Of a stretch of DNA of 64,000 nt, positions 36,275-48,551 are shown in pieces. A program made the position numbers and the translations under genes. This DNA comes from Cardinalis cardinalis (lineage: Eukaryota; Chordata; Aves; Passeriformes; Cardinalidae): contig JACDOX010000085.1 of the NCBI GenBank assembly GCA_014549065.1, positions 1,319,385 through 1,383,384 on the forward strand, in the 5' to 3' direction. Each line of letters opens with the position of its first letter. The first letter of the stretch is position 1. The notes beneath the pieces were generated by a model, which made no database searches, was not told where the DNA came from, and was given only the letters and a program-made list of their open reading frames with translations.

Positions 36275-38335
36275 ACCAGAGTCTGAAAGGAAGCTGTGAT
36301 TACAGAGACAGATTCCTTCAGGTGTCTTGGCCTCATCCACAAAATAATTTCAAATCTGCTGATACTTGATCTCCACTTCCCAAAATCTCTCTTGATGGCT
36401 CTGGNATCTCTCTGGGTTATCCAGGGTAACCTCCAAAGCCAGCTGGAGGTCTCCAGAAGAGAGGCCTGCTCAGAGGGTTGAATCATTGGGGTGATGCAGG
36501 AACTGAAGAAGTCGTTCAAGCCATGTATAGTTACCCATAATACTCATACTTAGAAGTTTCTTTCTAAGCACTCTTAATTCAACTTATTTAACTCATTTCA
36601 ACAGCTATTGTAAAGCCTTTGTTCCTTCTGACATTTTAGTTCTTACTAAAGAAACAGACATCATGTAATTACATCAGTGCTATTAATTATTATCACTTCT
36701 CCTGTGATTGCTGCCATTTTTGGGCAAGCTGTTTTAGCAACAGTGGCACATCAGAAGAGAAGACACTGAATGAAGAGTATAGTGCACATGTCAAATTCAG
36801 CTTTCAGGTGTTACTGTATTTTTCTTATACTACCAAGCCAAAATGTTTCCATTTTTTATGTATAAAATTATATTTATTATGCAAACCCACTTAAGCAATA
36901 AGCAAAGTAATAGCTACTGTCAGATTACTTAGTAATATTACTTTATTTTTGTTTGCTTTTATTTCCAGCTCCTTTAGTTATTTTTTATGAGGTCATGCAT
37001 CTTCCATGTAAGTTCTCCTGTATTTCCGTTGTGGTCATCTTACTTGTAATCTTCCTCGCTTTCTCTGTCCCTCNCTTTCCCCTTCCTTTCCTCTTTCCTT
37101 TGATTATTTTTCTGGGCACACTTTGCCAGCTGTGCACAACCATTCAATTTCTGAACTGTCTGTTCCATTTAAAAATGCATAAATGGCAGCATATTCACTT
37201 TTGCCTTTTCTCAGCCTCATGTCAGTGAGATTTTCTTTTTGTTGCAATTACTCAGGAGTCTGAAAAAAGTTCTCAGCCTCACACCATTATAATCATTCCC
37301 TGCCTACACCAGTTGTTACTTTGATACAGTTCTGTGTGATTTAGCTTTCCCCCAGAAAGCATGAAGTCCTGATTTCTTCTACCAGCTCATTTCAAGGTTC
37401 AGGGGAACTGCCTCACCCTCAGAGAACACAGGGACACTTTTAAACAGTATGAGGTACATTTTCAAAATGGTACTTAGGAATTACACATCTCATTAGCAAA
37501 TAAATGAGATTCATCAGCACAACTCACTTACTCCTTGGAAAATGTTCCCCCATAGCACCTATAATTTGCTGAAGTTAAAAGAGGGCAAATGATGATAGAG
37601 AGCATATGGATGTGCCTGGAAGTTTTAACTGGCTTTAATCCTTCATAAATGCTCTGACTGCCCCATCCCTGCTGCCATTGGACAGGGAGCTGCCATGGAT
37701 NCCTTGTCTTAGAGCAGAAAGGTATTTGGGGGAAAATGTAGATCTTCTGCCCCATACACACCTATACCTAAAGCACCACAAAAAAGTTTGTCCATTTTTT
37801 TTCACTGCCTGGCCTACAGCAGAAGATTAGGAAAAGTTTGGGGGTTGAAGGAGATAGGAAGCTTGCTATTGCATAAACTGAAAAACAAAAATCCTGAGAA
37901 AATATTCCAGGAAATAAGTGTTCTTCAATATTAAAAAAGGCTCTCTGAATAGTGCTCCCTCACAAAGCTGTTTTCTGTGCTCCCGTTGTTCCTGGGGTTC
38001 AAAGCTATCAGGGCCAAATCCTCCCATCCCCTGTATCAGCTACAGCTCTGTTGACTTCTACAGCTCCTTCACATGAACCAGGGTCCAGAGTGCAAGACTT
38101 GGTTTGCTGCATTTGTGGCCGGTTGCAAGGTGTGAAGTTTCCCTTTCCCACCTGAGCCTGGCAGGGCAGGCTGTCCTGACACTGCTGGGTGCTCTCAGCG
38201 AGTGGGCTCAGCCCAGGGACAGAGCCTGGGCCATTTCCAGCTCTGTGCCCACGTTCATTCTGGGCCACGCTGCTCTCTTTTGGCATAGCTGGTACCAACT
38301 CCCCAGCACCAGCTTGCACGGGTTCTTTGTCACAC

Positions 38336-38432
38336 TGGGATCGGTTGTGTCGCCCGGGAGGAGTCGCTTACGCGCGTCCCTGCCGGGTGTTAGCTCCGGC
38401 ACTCAGGAGNTCCTGAGCCGGTGGCGTCGCAC
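38336..38432. promoter_or_regulatory. Small isolated CpG cluster with a hairpin
   Basis: About a dozen CpGs fall within about 95 bp, including ACGCGCG and several CCGG sites, in otherwise CpG-poor DNA. Its right part forms a near-perfect inverted repeat: CCGG (38396-38399), CTCAGGA (38402-38408), then TCCTGAG (38411-38417) and CCGG (38418-38421), with a two-base bulge and an ambiguous base in the loop. It is too short to meet usual CpG-island length rules. It may be a small unmethylated element or part of a recent GC-rich insertion. Confidence 0.5.
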
Positions 38433-41424
38433 AGGAAAAAATAGCAACCTTGAGTCTTGATACTCTGCACAGAAATATTGCAGAGTGACGAAAGAGATGT
38501 GCTCAACAAGAGTTTTCAATTTTTCTTGGTAGGAGTGGGTATATGGGGGAGGTGTTCCATGACTTTTTCCATTGGGAAAGGCTCTTAGGCTCACGTCATT
38601 ATACTTGTGTACATCTCTTAGTCTTAGCCAAACTGAAAAGATATATTCTCTGGAATTTCATAGGTGTGTTCTAGCACAGTGCCCCTTCAGCTAAGATCAG
38701 TGCTTATCAAACTTGGTATGTCAGTGTGTGACCAACCTTTCCCCTCCCCATTAATATGTGTTGTGTAAACTCCACATTTTTTCTAAAACTTGCATGTATT
38801 GATAATTATTATAATGATAGTAGAATAGAATCTCTGACTAGTCCATCTAAGGAGAAGTTTCATGTGGAATACCAAATCCNTGTAACTGGAAAGATAAGAG
38901 AGTTCTGCATCTGTGTGCAGCATCATGACCTGATTAAAAAATGTAGTTCTTGGTAAGATAACCCTGTTTTCTACTGTTCCTTGTGGCTTTGAAATGCTGC
39001 TGCCCAAACNAAGTAACATTTTCTAAAGGGTGGTTAATAGCTATAAATGTATATGTATATTAAATCCTTCATCTGTATTCCCTATAAAAATAACATTTCT
39101 CTATACCCTTTCCTCAGTGCTACATCCAGCCCTTATTCCTTTGATAGGAGTTGATAAGTGCAGGTATGTGTGATGTAGCAAGCCAAGAAAAACATTCAAA
39201 AGGGGAATGACAAGGTCTATAAAGGGGCACAGTGAACTGAGGCTAACTTCACATCTTTGTATAAATTGACACACAGCAGAAGAGCCTTACATGAGGCTTG
39301 GCATGTCTCTAAGTGAGTGGGACAGCTGTCTCAGAGAATAAATAAATGCCAAACAATTNCATGTGAAAGACACAGTCCAGAAATGCTGAAACTTGCCCTG
39401 TAACTGCTCTTTTATATCAGCACTTGGCATTTTTGGCCACAGTAGATATTGAAATTTATGTAATATCCTTATTTCTCAGAATTCTTAAAGTGAACACCTT
39501 CCCAGAGCCAGGCAGCCACACTGTCTGGATAACTGAGTGTCTCTCTCCCTTGGCATTACTCTGTCTCTATTCCTTATCCTACTGTCTGNTTCATTATCTT
39601 TTAGGCATAGGATGGACTATGAGGGGACAGAGAATTTATCTGAGTCCTGAAAAGGAAAATATCTTTCCAGCTTCAAACTTTGTTCAGTTTTTTCCTAACA
39701 AAGTATTTAATAAGATTCAGCATTAGACAGTATTCTACCTTTTCTTAAATAAAAAACCTCTCTTGGCTGTCAGAAAAAGGGAGAGTGAGAATTGCAGGTT
39801 ATGTGTGTGCTTATTNACAGACTACAGAGGGGCAGGATGATGGCAACATGCTTAAACCAAACCAGACTTTAAAATTAGAGTACAATTGTTCCATTCTTTC
39901 TGGAATAGGGAGTTTATAAACTTGCTAAGGCATTTTTTTATTCTTTATTCTCCCATTGATTTTTCTTAAATTTGTGTTCTTTGTAATCTATTTACCTAAT
40001 TTCCTATTAGTATTTGTCAAAAGGGAGGTTCTGGATCAGAAATACCTGGATTGTGACCATTCTCCTTTGTGTGACAGTCCGTGGNCACATCCCTAAGGCA
40101 AGTCCACATGAGCTCCTTCAGAAAAGCTCTTTCCTTCTGAACCACATAACTGCTTCTGAAATGAAGCTTAATTGCTTCAGTCTGGCTGCTGTTTTATGTA
40201 CTCAGATGGAAGGATGTGAAAACACTTGCTACTTAAAAGCAAGAAGTGCCCCAGTGACTGACCTTTACTCCTGGTGAATCTTTTCTGTTCCTACCAGGAG
40301 AGGAGAAAAGTGTGTTAGTTTTGCAAACTTCCCAGCCATTACTGCTGATCTCTAGAGAAGGGTAGGGGAAGCTGTGAAGATGAAAACCCAGGGGACACAA
40401 AGTGCTGCAGTCAGCAGTGGGATGTGGCTCAGGTCCTCCCAGCAGGGAATGACCCACTGGTGCCATCCTCCCCCTTGGCAGCTGCTGCTGAACTTTGTGA
40501 TCTCCTCCAGAAGTGCAGTCACTTCAGCTCTGCTCCAATTCCTGCTTATAAGTGGCACACTACACTCAGGTATCTGCTATTCTANAAATGAAAGATGTTT
40601 TAATTTTTAAACCACTGCTAAATAATTCCTAAGTGCTCAAGAAGTACTTGACCTGACCAGGAAATGGTGAGCCATCCCCACCTGTTCTGCAACTAGAAAT
40701 TACCATAGTGGCACAGGTTGAGAGGAAAGCCCTGCTGTTCTTACAAAGTCTGTTCTTGAGAAATGTATATTTTATATTGCAGAGGCGTATCTTAGTATNA
40801 AAACCCCCACAGTTGGACACTGAGGATTAGTTTCCTGAGTTAGGAAAGGGTTTTGTGGATTTTGCATTGTTTTTAGAAGAATTACTTTGTGTCACAGGTA
40901 GGGAGAAATGCTATCAGTTTCCCTAAGGTGAATATAAAAGGGAACTAGGAACATCCAAAAAATGGTGTGCCAGTGGTCAGAGGCTGATTCTCAGTTTTGA
41001 TCAGGCAGTGACTCTGTGGCAGGGGAATGTTTCCACAGTGTTTGCACTCCTGAGCTCTCCTTCAACCCCAGTGTGGCTTTCCCACCTCTCCCTCCAAGTG
41101 TCCTGGAATCCCTCCAGTTCTGAGCTCCTGTGAGTAAAGATCCCACCCTGGACCACNGAGTCATGTTTTATTAGCCAAGTAAATATTGGCACTTGCAATT
41201 TCTAGGAGAACTTATTTTGTGAGTTATGTTCATGTTATCCTTTGGTATATAACTTAACTCTACAAATGCCCTCNAGTATCTGGACTTTTACAAAGAAACA
41301 ATGATTAACATAACAGCCTACAACATGGTAATTGTTTCTCAAATTCTAAAGCAATTTCCCTTCTTTACTGGACAAATGGATGGACAGAAGGAACAGCACT
41401 GTAAGAGCTAAAGCTTTTTTTTTC

Positions 41425-41472
41425 AGAATTTTTATGCTTAAGTGCTTGCAGAATTTTATGCTTATGTGCTTG
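41425..41472. repeat. Tandem duplication of about 25 bp
   Basis: AGAATTTTTATGCTTAAGTG plus CTTGC (41425-41449) is followed directly by a copy with one T missing and one A-to-T change (41450-41472). Confidence 0.9.
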
Positions 41473-44330
41473 AATTAATGGCTCCATGGTGTTTTATGAC
41501 TGCATCTCTTTTTATCAGTTGACTTAGGAAAACCATAAAAACATCACACATAGGACTTTATGGGTATCTCTTGTGTATTGTCATTTTTGCCATACATGTG
41601 TAGATAGATGTAGTGTTTTTCCAGCTAAAAGAATCAACACTCTTCTACAGAGCCTGAGTGTGAAAAGTCTCTTTACCTTGTTAACCATGTGCACTCCCTA
41701 AGGGTGTGTTAACAAAGGAGACCTTTGGAATTGTGCTAATGTTAATGTACAGTACATGCTTCAGGTAAGACATTAATATTTTCTTTTTTATCTCACTTTT
41801 AANGGAAAGTAAAGAAGAGCAAGGTGCTGCAACTTGTTAAAGATACCCCAACTTTTTAGTGTGTTTAGAAAGTACCACAGCTGAAAAGCAAAAGAAGCTT
41901 AGATAAAATGATTTTTCCATTCTAAGTTCCTTATTAAAAAANGAAAAAAAAAAGAAAGAAAACATGAATTTATAATTAAGGGGATACTGTGTCAGGTCTT
42001 AAGTGCTTTTAACAATAACTTTTTTCTTTTTTGAAAGATAAAATTTATTTCTGTTAAGAATTGCACTTAATTCTCACAGTTCTAGAGTAGTTTTACTGGC
42101 TGCATAGGTCCAAAGGCATGAAGCAGNCCAGAGTTCTAGGGCCTGAGGCTGAAAGCAAATTTGTAATCCTACAAATTCTTGTTGCTTAGGGTACTTCCCA
42201 TGCATATCACTTTCCACAATAAGGGCTTTTTCTCGGAATCTGTGTCAAAGAGAGTAATTGCAGTCCTACTCCTTCTGTGCTGCTCCAACCCAAGCAAAAG
42301 AACAAACTCTCCTCAGTATNACCAAGGAGCAGAAATTGCCTTCTTGGCCAGTCTGTTTAGTTCCATCCCAAAAGGGACATGTAAAGCAGAGCAGCTGGCC
42401 TGGTGTTCCACCTTTAAAGGACAAATGTCTGTTAGGCTTCTCTAGGAGTTGCAATTAGGGAGGCAGAACACTCAGCTCTGCAAGGAAGGAAAAACCAACT
42501 GCTTCAGTAAACTTGTATTTACTGTAGTGAGAAATATTAATCAGAATTAAATAACTACACCAAAAGCTACCATCCAATTAAAAATAACCCTCCCCTGTCA
42601 CCATTCTAGTGGATAATTATACAATTAGAAATGTTGGAAATGTCATTAACAGAATTAAATTGNGGAAATTTCACTTAATAGAATTAGAGTGTCCCTGGTG
42701 ATGGAGGCTGAGGGTGTGTGGATGGGCAGGGAAATGCCCTGTCCATGNCCCTGTGTCCCTCAGAACTTTGCTGGGAGAAGCCCAAGGGCATTCCCAGGGT
42801 TACATCCCCAGACACTCTGCATGGCTTTACTCCAGGGCATAAATTGTATTTGCTAGCACGGATGTCTTGTGAGAAATAGTGCACTGGCAGTCTACAAATC
42901 TGAGTCAAGTATTCTCTATATTTAGTGGGATAAATATAGCAATAAAGTCAACTGGGAAATCTTAAACTCTGCTGTGGAGAGCAGAGCCATTAAGAAGAAA
43001 CAGAGCTGTGCATGTAAAATGGCAACACACTCACCTATAGGANCTTCATCTCATTTGCTCAGCTACCCAAACTCACAGTAGAGCCCCAGTGTTTCTTCTC
43101 TTTGTTCATCCAATCGTGTTATTGAAAATGTTCCTTGACAAATCTGTTGAGCAGATTTGGTGATCCCTGTTAATCCATAGGATGCTGGAGCACCTGGGCA
43201 GTCCCTGTGAGCATCTCCTGCTCGTGAGGCTCCGTCCCAGAAATGAGCCTGAGAAGGGCTCTGGCCGAGCACTCAGGCTATTATTGATCTCCTTGATGAC
43301 AGAGGCAATCAGGATGTTTGTGCAGTGTGTGTCTTTGACAAATAAGGGCCACAGGGGTGTTGAAGCTGCAGCAGCAGAGAGAGTCCATCTGCTTTACAAA
43401 TTTCATAACATTGATAGAGAATGTGAACAAACTGCTCCCCAAACACTGTTAGTTGCCAAGCACAGCTATCATAAGTGTTGGTAGCAAACTTATAATCAAC
43501 ATNAATTACCAAGGCCATATATTTGTTAAGCAACAGAAATAAATGGCACATCTTCTCAGATTTGTTTTTTATGCCNGTTTGAGAAAGACATTTACCTTCT
43601 GGGCTATAACCCCTTCAATCTGAAACTTCTTCATTGGAAGGACTGTATATTAATTTCCAAAGAGCTGTGGTTTTCTGGAAGATACATCAGATAATCAATG
43701 TGCTCCCTGGCAGAGGTCAGTGTATCTAAGCAAACAGAAACTTCAGCACTGTAACAGTTCTAGAAGTGGTCCTCAGTATCACTCAGAAAAGTTTGTTTAG
43801 CCTTCCCAGAACTTATGAAACAAAATGTTCCAGTTTCACATCTTCTGAGAAAGNAAGTTCTCACTTATACCTGTTCTGAGCAAACAATGAACTGATACAT
43901 TTTCAGTTTCTTAAGCATTCCTTCCTATAGCAATTTCTATCTAGGTTCCCTGCACTTGTTTATTCCCCCTGAGCTCTGTGTTAGGACTTACCATGCTGTC
44001 ACAGCCAATGCACAAGGACTGTAATTACCTGTTTTCCCTGGTTCAATTTTCAAATACTTTCATTTTGGCACAGTTGGAAGTTCTCACCTATTCATCTTTT
44101 CACTTCTCTTATAATTCATCTCAGTAGAAAGAGAAAAAAAAGACAAAGTAAAATTCTGTACTATTTAGTATTTTTTCTTGCAACTCTCATTGCCACCAAA
44201 GTCAATTTCAAATGCTCCCACTCTTCACCAGTCTCTTATTTGTCCTGCCATGGTGCAGCTTATCAGCCACTCAGTTGAACAGNTGCAACTCTTTGTGGGT
44301 TCACACAGTAAAATGGGTCATGACATTCTA

Positions 44331-44384
44331 GGTTTGGGTTTTTGGGGTTTGGTTTTGTTTGGCTTTGCTTTGTTTTTTAAAGAA
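44331..44384 (+). repeat. G/T-rich low-complexity tract, weak G-quadruplex potential
   Basis: Runs GG, GGG, GGGG and GG separated by T3-T5 occur at 44331-44352, then TTTG-type repeats continue. Only a two-layer quadruplex would be possible. Confidence 0.5.
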
Positions 44385-47300
44385 TAATAGTAGAGAGAGG
44401 AGAAAGTGATAAGGATGAGGGCAGGTCAGCTGTGCTTCTGAGGGCAAAATTATTGAAGTTTCATTCTTATCAGTTNTAACCCTCCTCTTGTGCTCCCCAG
44501 TACAGACAATGCCATAAAAGCTGATACAAGTGTTGTACAATAATGGCACAAAATCCTGTNTATTGATGGTCCTGAGAGCTCCCAGCCAGGCTCTTGCCAT
44601 TTGGTGCATATCTGCACTCCAAAGATCCAGGGCTTAGGGGAGCATCAGCTCCTTGGTAGGTTCCATCTCTGTGCTAAGCTGGTACCTTTCAGTGGCAGAA
44701 CTGAACCCCCACTTTATCAGGGAGGAGCCACTGCAGTTGTNCAGCCCAGGGGAAGGAGACACTGGGCATGTCAGACTAACTTTGGGCCTGGTTTTGNCCT
44801 CAGGAAGGGTCCCACCAGAAGGTGTCCACAAGAGCTGCATCTTCCAGCACTGCTTCCTGTCTTTCACTTCTGTTATTTTATTTTCTTTCTCACTTTCTAG
44901 TATATGTAAATACTGGGTGTTCCCAGGGGTGCTTTATGTACTACATACAACTTCTCACACAAAATACCTGCAGGACTGAGTCTATCATGCTGTCGTTGAT
45001 TTATTATGCTTTGTTGAGTCATTTCTCTTTTTAAAAATAGAATATTGCTTTAATTTTTTTCTTTCACAGAGCTCTATCTAATGAGGTTGTTTTTTGTGGG
45101 GAGAGTCCTACTATGATGAGGAATACAGCATCAAATCAGCCCAACCCCTGTGAGCTCTGTTCGTCTTTGTAATTGTGAACTGATTTTCTTCAGCTGCTCT
45201 CCTTTGCAGTGCTCTCTCTAGCAATCCCATCAAGCATTGATTTAACAGCCAATGATTTTTTATTTGTTTCCTGGAAGAGTTTTGGGAGCTCTGGATGCAG
45301 GTTATTGAGGACACTGAGCTTTATTGCTCAGAAAATACTGACACTGTCCTTTGATAACTTTCTTTTGTCTTCTGTCTAGTGAATCATATGACACAGGAAC
45401 TCTTGGCAGACNAACTGCTATCACAGGTGGACTTGCACTTAAATGCAGATAAAATGTCTGGATGAGCAACTACATTGGGTTTTAAGNTGTTACACTCAAA
45501 AAAGGGAGGTTCTAAAAGATTTTGGAACCCAGAGGGACTCATCAATGCCCCTATTGCACCCGTCCAGACTTCCAACAACAGTGGTAAATTTACTGCTGTG
45601 CATTTACTGTTCCCTTCCTCAATCAGCAAGAANGGAGAATCTGTCCCTCCCATTAGGCAGACAAATGAAATGGCTGCATGGAAGTGATATTTATATTTCC
45701 TTGTGTTTTGTGCATCTAGAGTGCATCAAAGTGAGTAAGGAGTGGGAGTAGAATGGTGTTAGGGAGATAATGAAGACAGTCTTTAAGTTGGATGGTCACT
45801 AAATGTGTTGGATTCTTGACACCAACAAAAAGAAACGTTCCTATCTACCCTTATTGTTTTATCTTTCTCTGTAGATCAATAAACTCACTCTAGNTGCTTT
45901 ACTCTCCTTTGGACTGTACAACTGAATTATGTCCTGTGCTTCCCTCTGTCTGCCAATGCATAATGCAGAAGTTTCTCTGGGTTCTTACAGGAAATTCAAC
46001 TTCATTTAATTCACAGGTGATTTGCATTGCCAGCACCCAGTCTCAGTGCATTGCATCTCCATTCTTTTTATTCCTCTTTTTCAGAAGGCAGGGGGCTCAT
46101 TTTTCTACCTGAGTTTTGCGTAGTGACCTACATCTTCCCTTACACAGAGAAGAGATTGAGGCTCTCTACTATTTAGTCTTCATCTTGCTTCGATTTTTTA
46201 CTGTCTCTTGATCCTTTTTCAGGCCCTGTAAGTTTTTTAGGGTAAAAATAGCAATAGCACACAGAGATACAGATCTGTTGTAAATGTCCATGTCTGTTGT
46301 TCTGAATTCTTTACTGAATTATTAAAGTACTTCATANCTGGTCGTATTTGGAAAGGTGATGCTACAACATCCAATATTTTTGCCTCAGCTTTTATATCAA
46401 ATATATGGTATCCAACTTGCAGTATGAATCAGAAGTTGTTGGGGTTTTTTTTATCCACTAGACTTCTACGAACTGTAAACAAGCTGGTTTTATCTGCCTC
46501 AGTGGTTGCAATAGTTTGTTGTGGCAGACTGGAGCGCACGTCACTGTAACTTGTGCAGTGCTAACTCCTGCAGGCAGGTTTGGGGGCTCGTTGCACTCAA
46601 ACAGGCATCTGAAGCCTACATATTCTGTTAGAGAGAATTTAGTTTCATGTTCACTGACAACTGCATTGGGCTTCAGTGTAGGGTCCAATTTAAGCTGAAA
46701 NGGCTTCACCCTCACCTCATGTCACAAACTGGAGAATGCGGGATACGAGGAAAGCAAAAAAGGAGAGGTTTCCTTCTGTTTCCTCCATCTCTACGAGGAA
46801 AGGTGTGCAGTTGCCCAGCTATTGTTTCACCTCTCATCAGGAAAAGCAGCCCAAAGGATCAGCTCACACAGGTCTAACTATGGACACCACCCACTGCCCC
46901 AGCACTGGGGCAGGCACAGCCAGAGCCAGGACTGCAGGAGATTCCCCACGGGAACTGGGAGAGAGCAGCTGCAGCCAGCCCTGCCTGGCCTTGCCAGGGG
47001 TGTTCCCTACACTGGGCAGCCTTTCCCCTCCCCTGGCCTGTCCCNGCCCTGCCTGTGCCCNCAGCAGAGGCTGTGCCCTGTGCNCTGAGCCCGGGCTCAT
47101 GCCCAGCCCAAGGAGCTATGCCAGGGCTGTGCTGGGCCATGGCTTGGGGGCCTCCACCCTGGTTCTGCTGCCCACAGAACGGGCACCCAGCCTGGGCATC
47201 CCCCACTGTGTGGGCTGCTGCTCTGGGATGCCCTGCTGAGCAGGGAGGGTAGGTGCGCATCTTTCATCCTTGCCCTAAATCCTGTAAAGTCTGCCAGGAT

Positions 47301-48527
47301 AGATCATANCCCACATGCTGATCTGACCGTGTTTGCACCCAGGGCTTGTTGTTTTACTGAGTGGTGGGACAATTTATCAACCTGTAGCTAAAGTACCTTC
47401 TTCCCTGGAGACAGCTATTTAAATTCCACTGCTTAGAGCATTAACTCCTTTCACTAATACAAATGATCAAAACTTGTAACTGCTTGAGATATTTTATCTT
47501 GAGAAATGGTTCATGTGTGTGTAATGTCACTAATTACCTATGAAATTTCAGATGCATTTAATGGTCACAAAGAGGTTAGTTTACCTCAGTATAATTTAGA
47601 TTCTGCACTTAAATACTGTCTTTCCACTCTTTCTTCAATTATTTCAATACTGCACTAAGAATCCTATTTCCCACTTGCAGCCAGTCAGATTCTGGCCCAC
47701 AGAATAACATAAATGCTGATGACATGATTACCATGCCATGTGAAATGGAACTTCTGTGTGATTTGTTGGGAATAAGTAGTTGAGAATTTTTTTTTCCTTT
47801 GGTTTTACTTATTGCTTATGAAGCATTTCCTTGGCTCACTCAATAGTGGCCTCAGGAAAACTGTCTATGTAGAAATTATATTAAAAAATATCAAAGCNGC
47901 TAGTGCAATATAAAATGTTTCTTGAAAATGTTAAAATGTCCCAAATAAAAATTTGGAGCACATCANCTTGGTGTTCCTAAACCTTTTTTTGCCTATATAC
48001 TGGGAGATGTATATATATAAATGTGCTTAACCAGAAAACAGTGGCATACATTTCTATTTATATTTTTCTGTCTCCATCTCCCTATTGTTCTAAGTAATNT
48101 ATTCCATACAAGATTAAATGAGCAACATACTTCTCAACTCTGCCATTTTGCTTCTTATGGTTAAAAAATAAGTATAGACTGGTATTCCACAAAAGTACAC
48201 ACTGAATCATTCTCATTAATTAAGGATTGCTTTTACATCCACTTCAAATTACTTTAATAATAGTCTTGAGATTATCTGTTTTGTTAAGCTGAAATATATG
48301 AGCAGCTGTGTTACTCCTACAGCTTTTGGCAAGTTGCATGANCAGAGCACCTATGTGCAGCACCAGGGTCCTGTGAGAGCAGACTCAACTGCTCTTCCAT
48401 GTGGATCTTTCTCCTGCCTGGGGCCCGACTGCACAATTAATATTCACATTATTATTTGTTTTATTGTTCCACTGTTATACTGCAAGCAAATACTTGATGC
48501 AGGTTGGTAAGACTAGCAGAGCTGGGT

Positions 48528-48551
48528 CCTTTGTGGTGTCCTTTGTGGTGC
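48528..48551. repeat. 12-bp tandem duplication
   Basis: CCTTTGTGGTGT is followed at once by CCTTTGTGGTGC. Confidence 0.85.

Larger units (their letters stand above)
33901..38335 (-). other. SHISA9 intron; T16/A15 tracts; no gene seen
   Basis: Intron downstream (rightwards) of the CpG island. It carries a T16 run at 34053-34068 and an A15 run at 34151-34165, a perfect hairpin at 35836-35868 and a (TGA)6 run at 36256-36274. No recognised exon was found on either strand. Confidence 0.65.

Noticed and set aside
46736..47239. 167-codon plus-strand open frame
   Set aside because: A low-CpG, GC-rich patch with overlapping frames on both strands, several ambiguous codons and no known domain.
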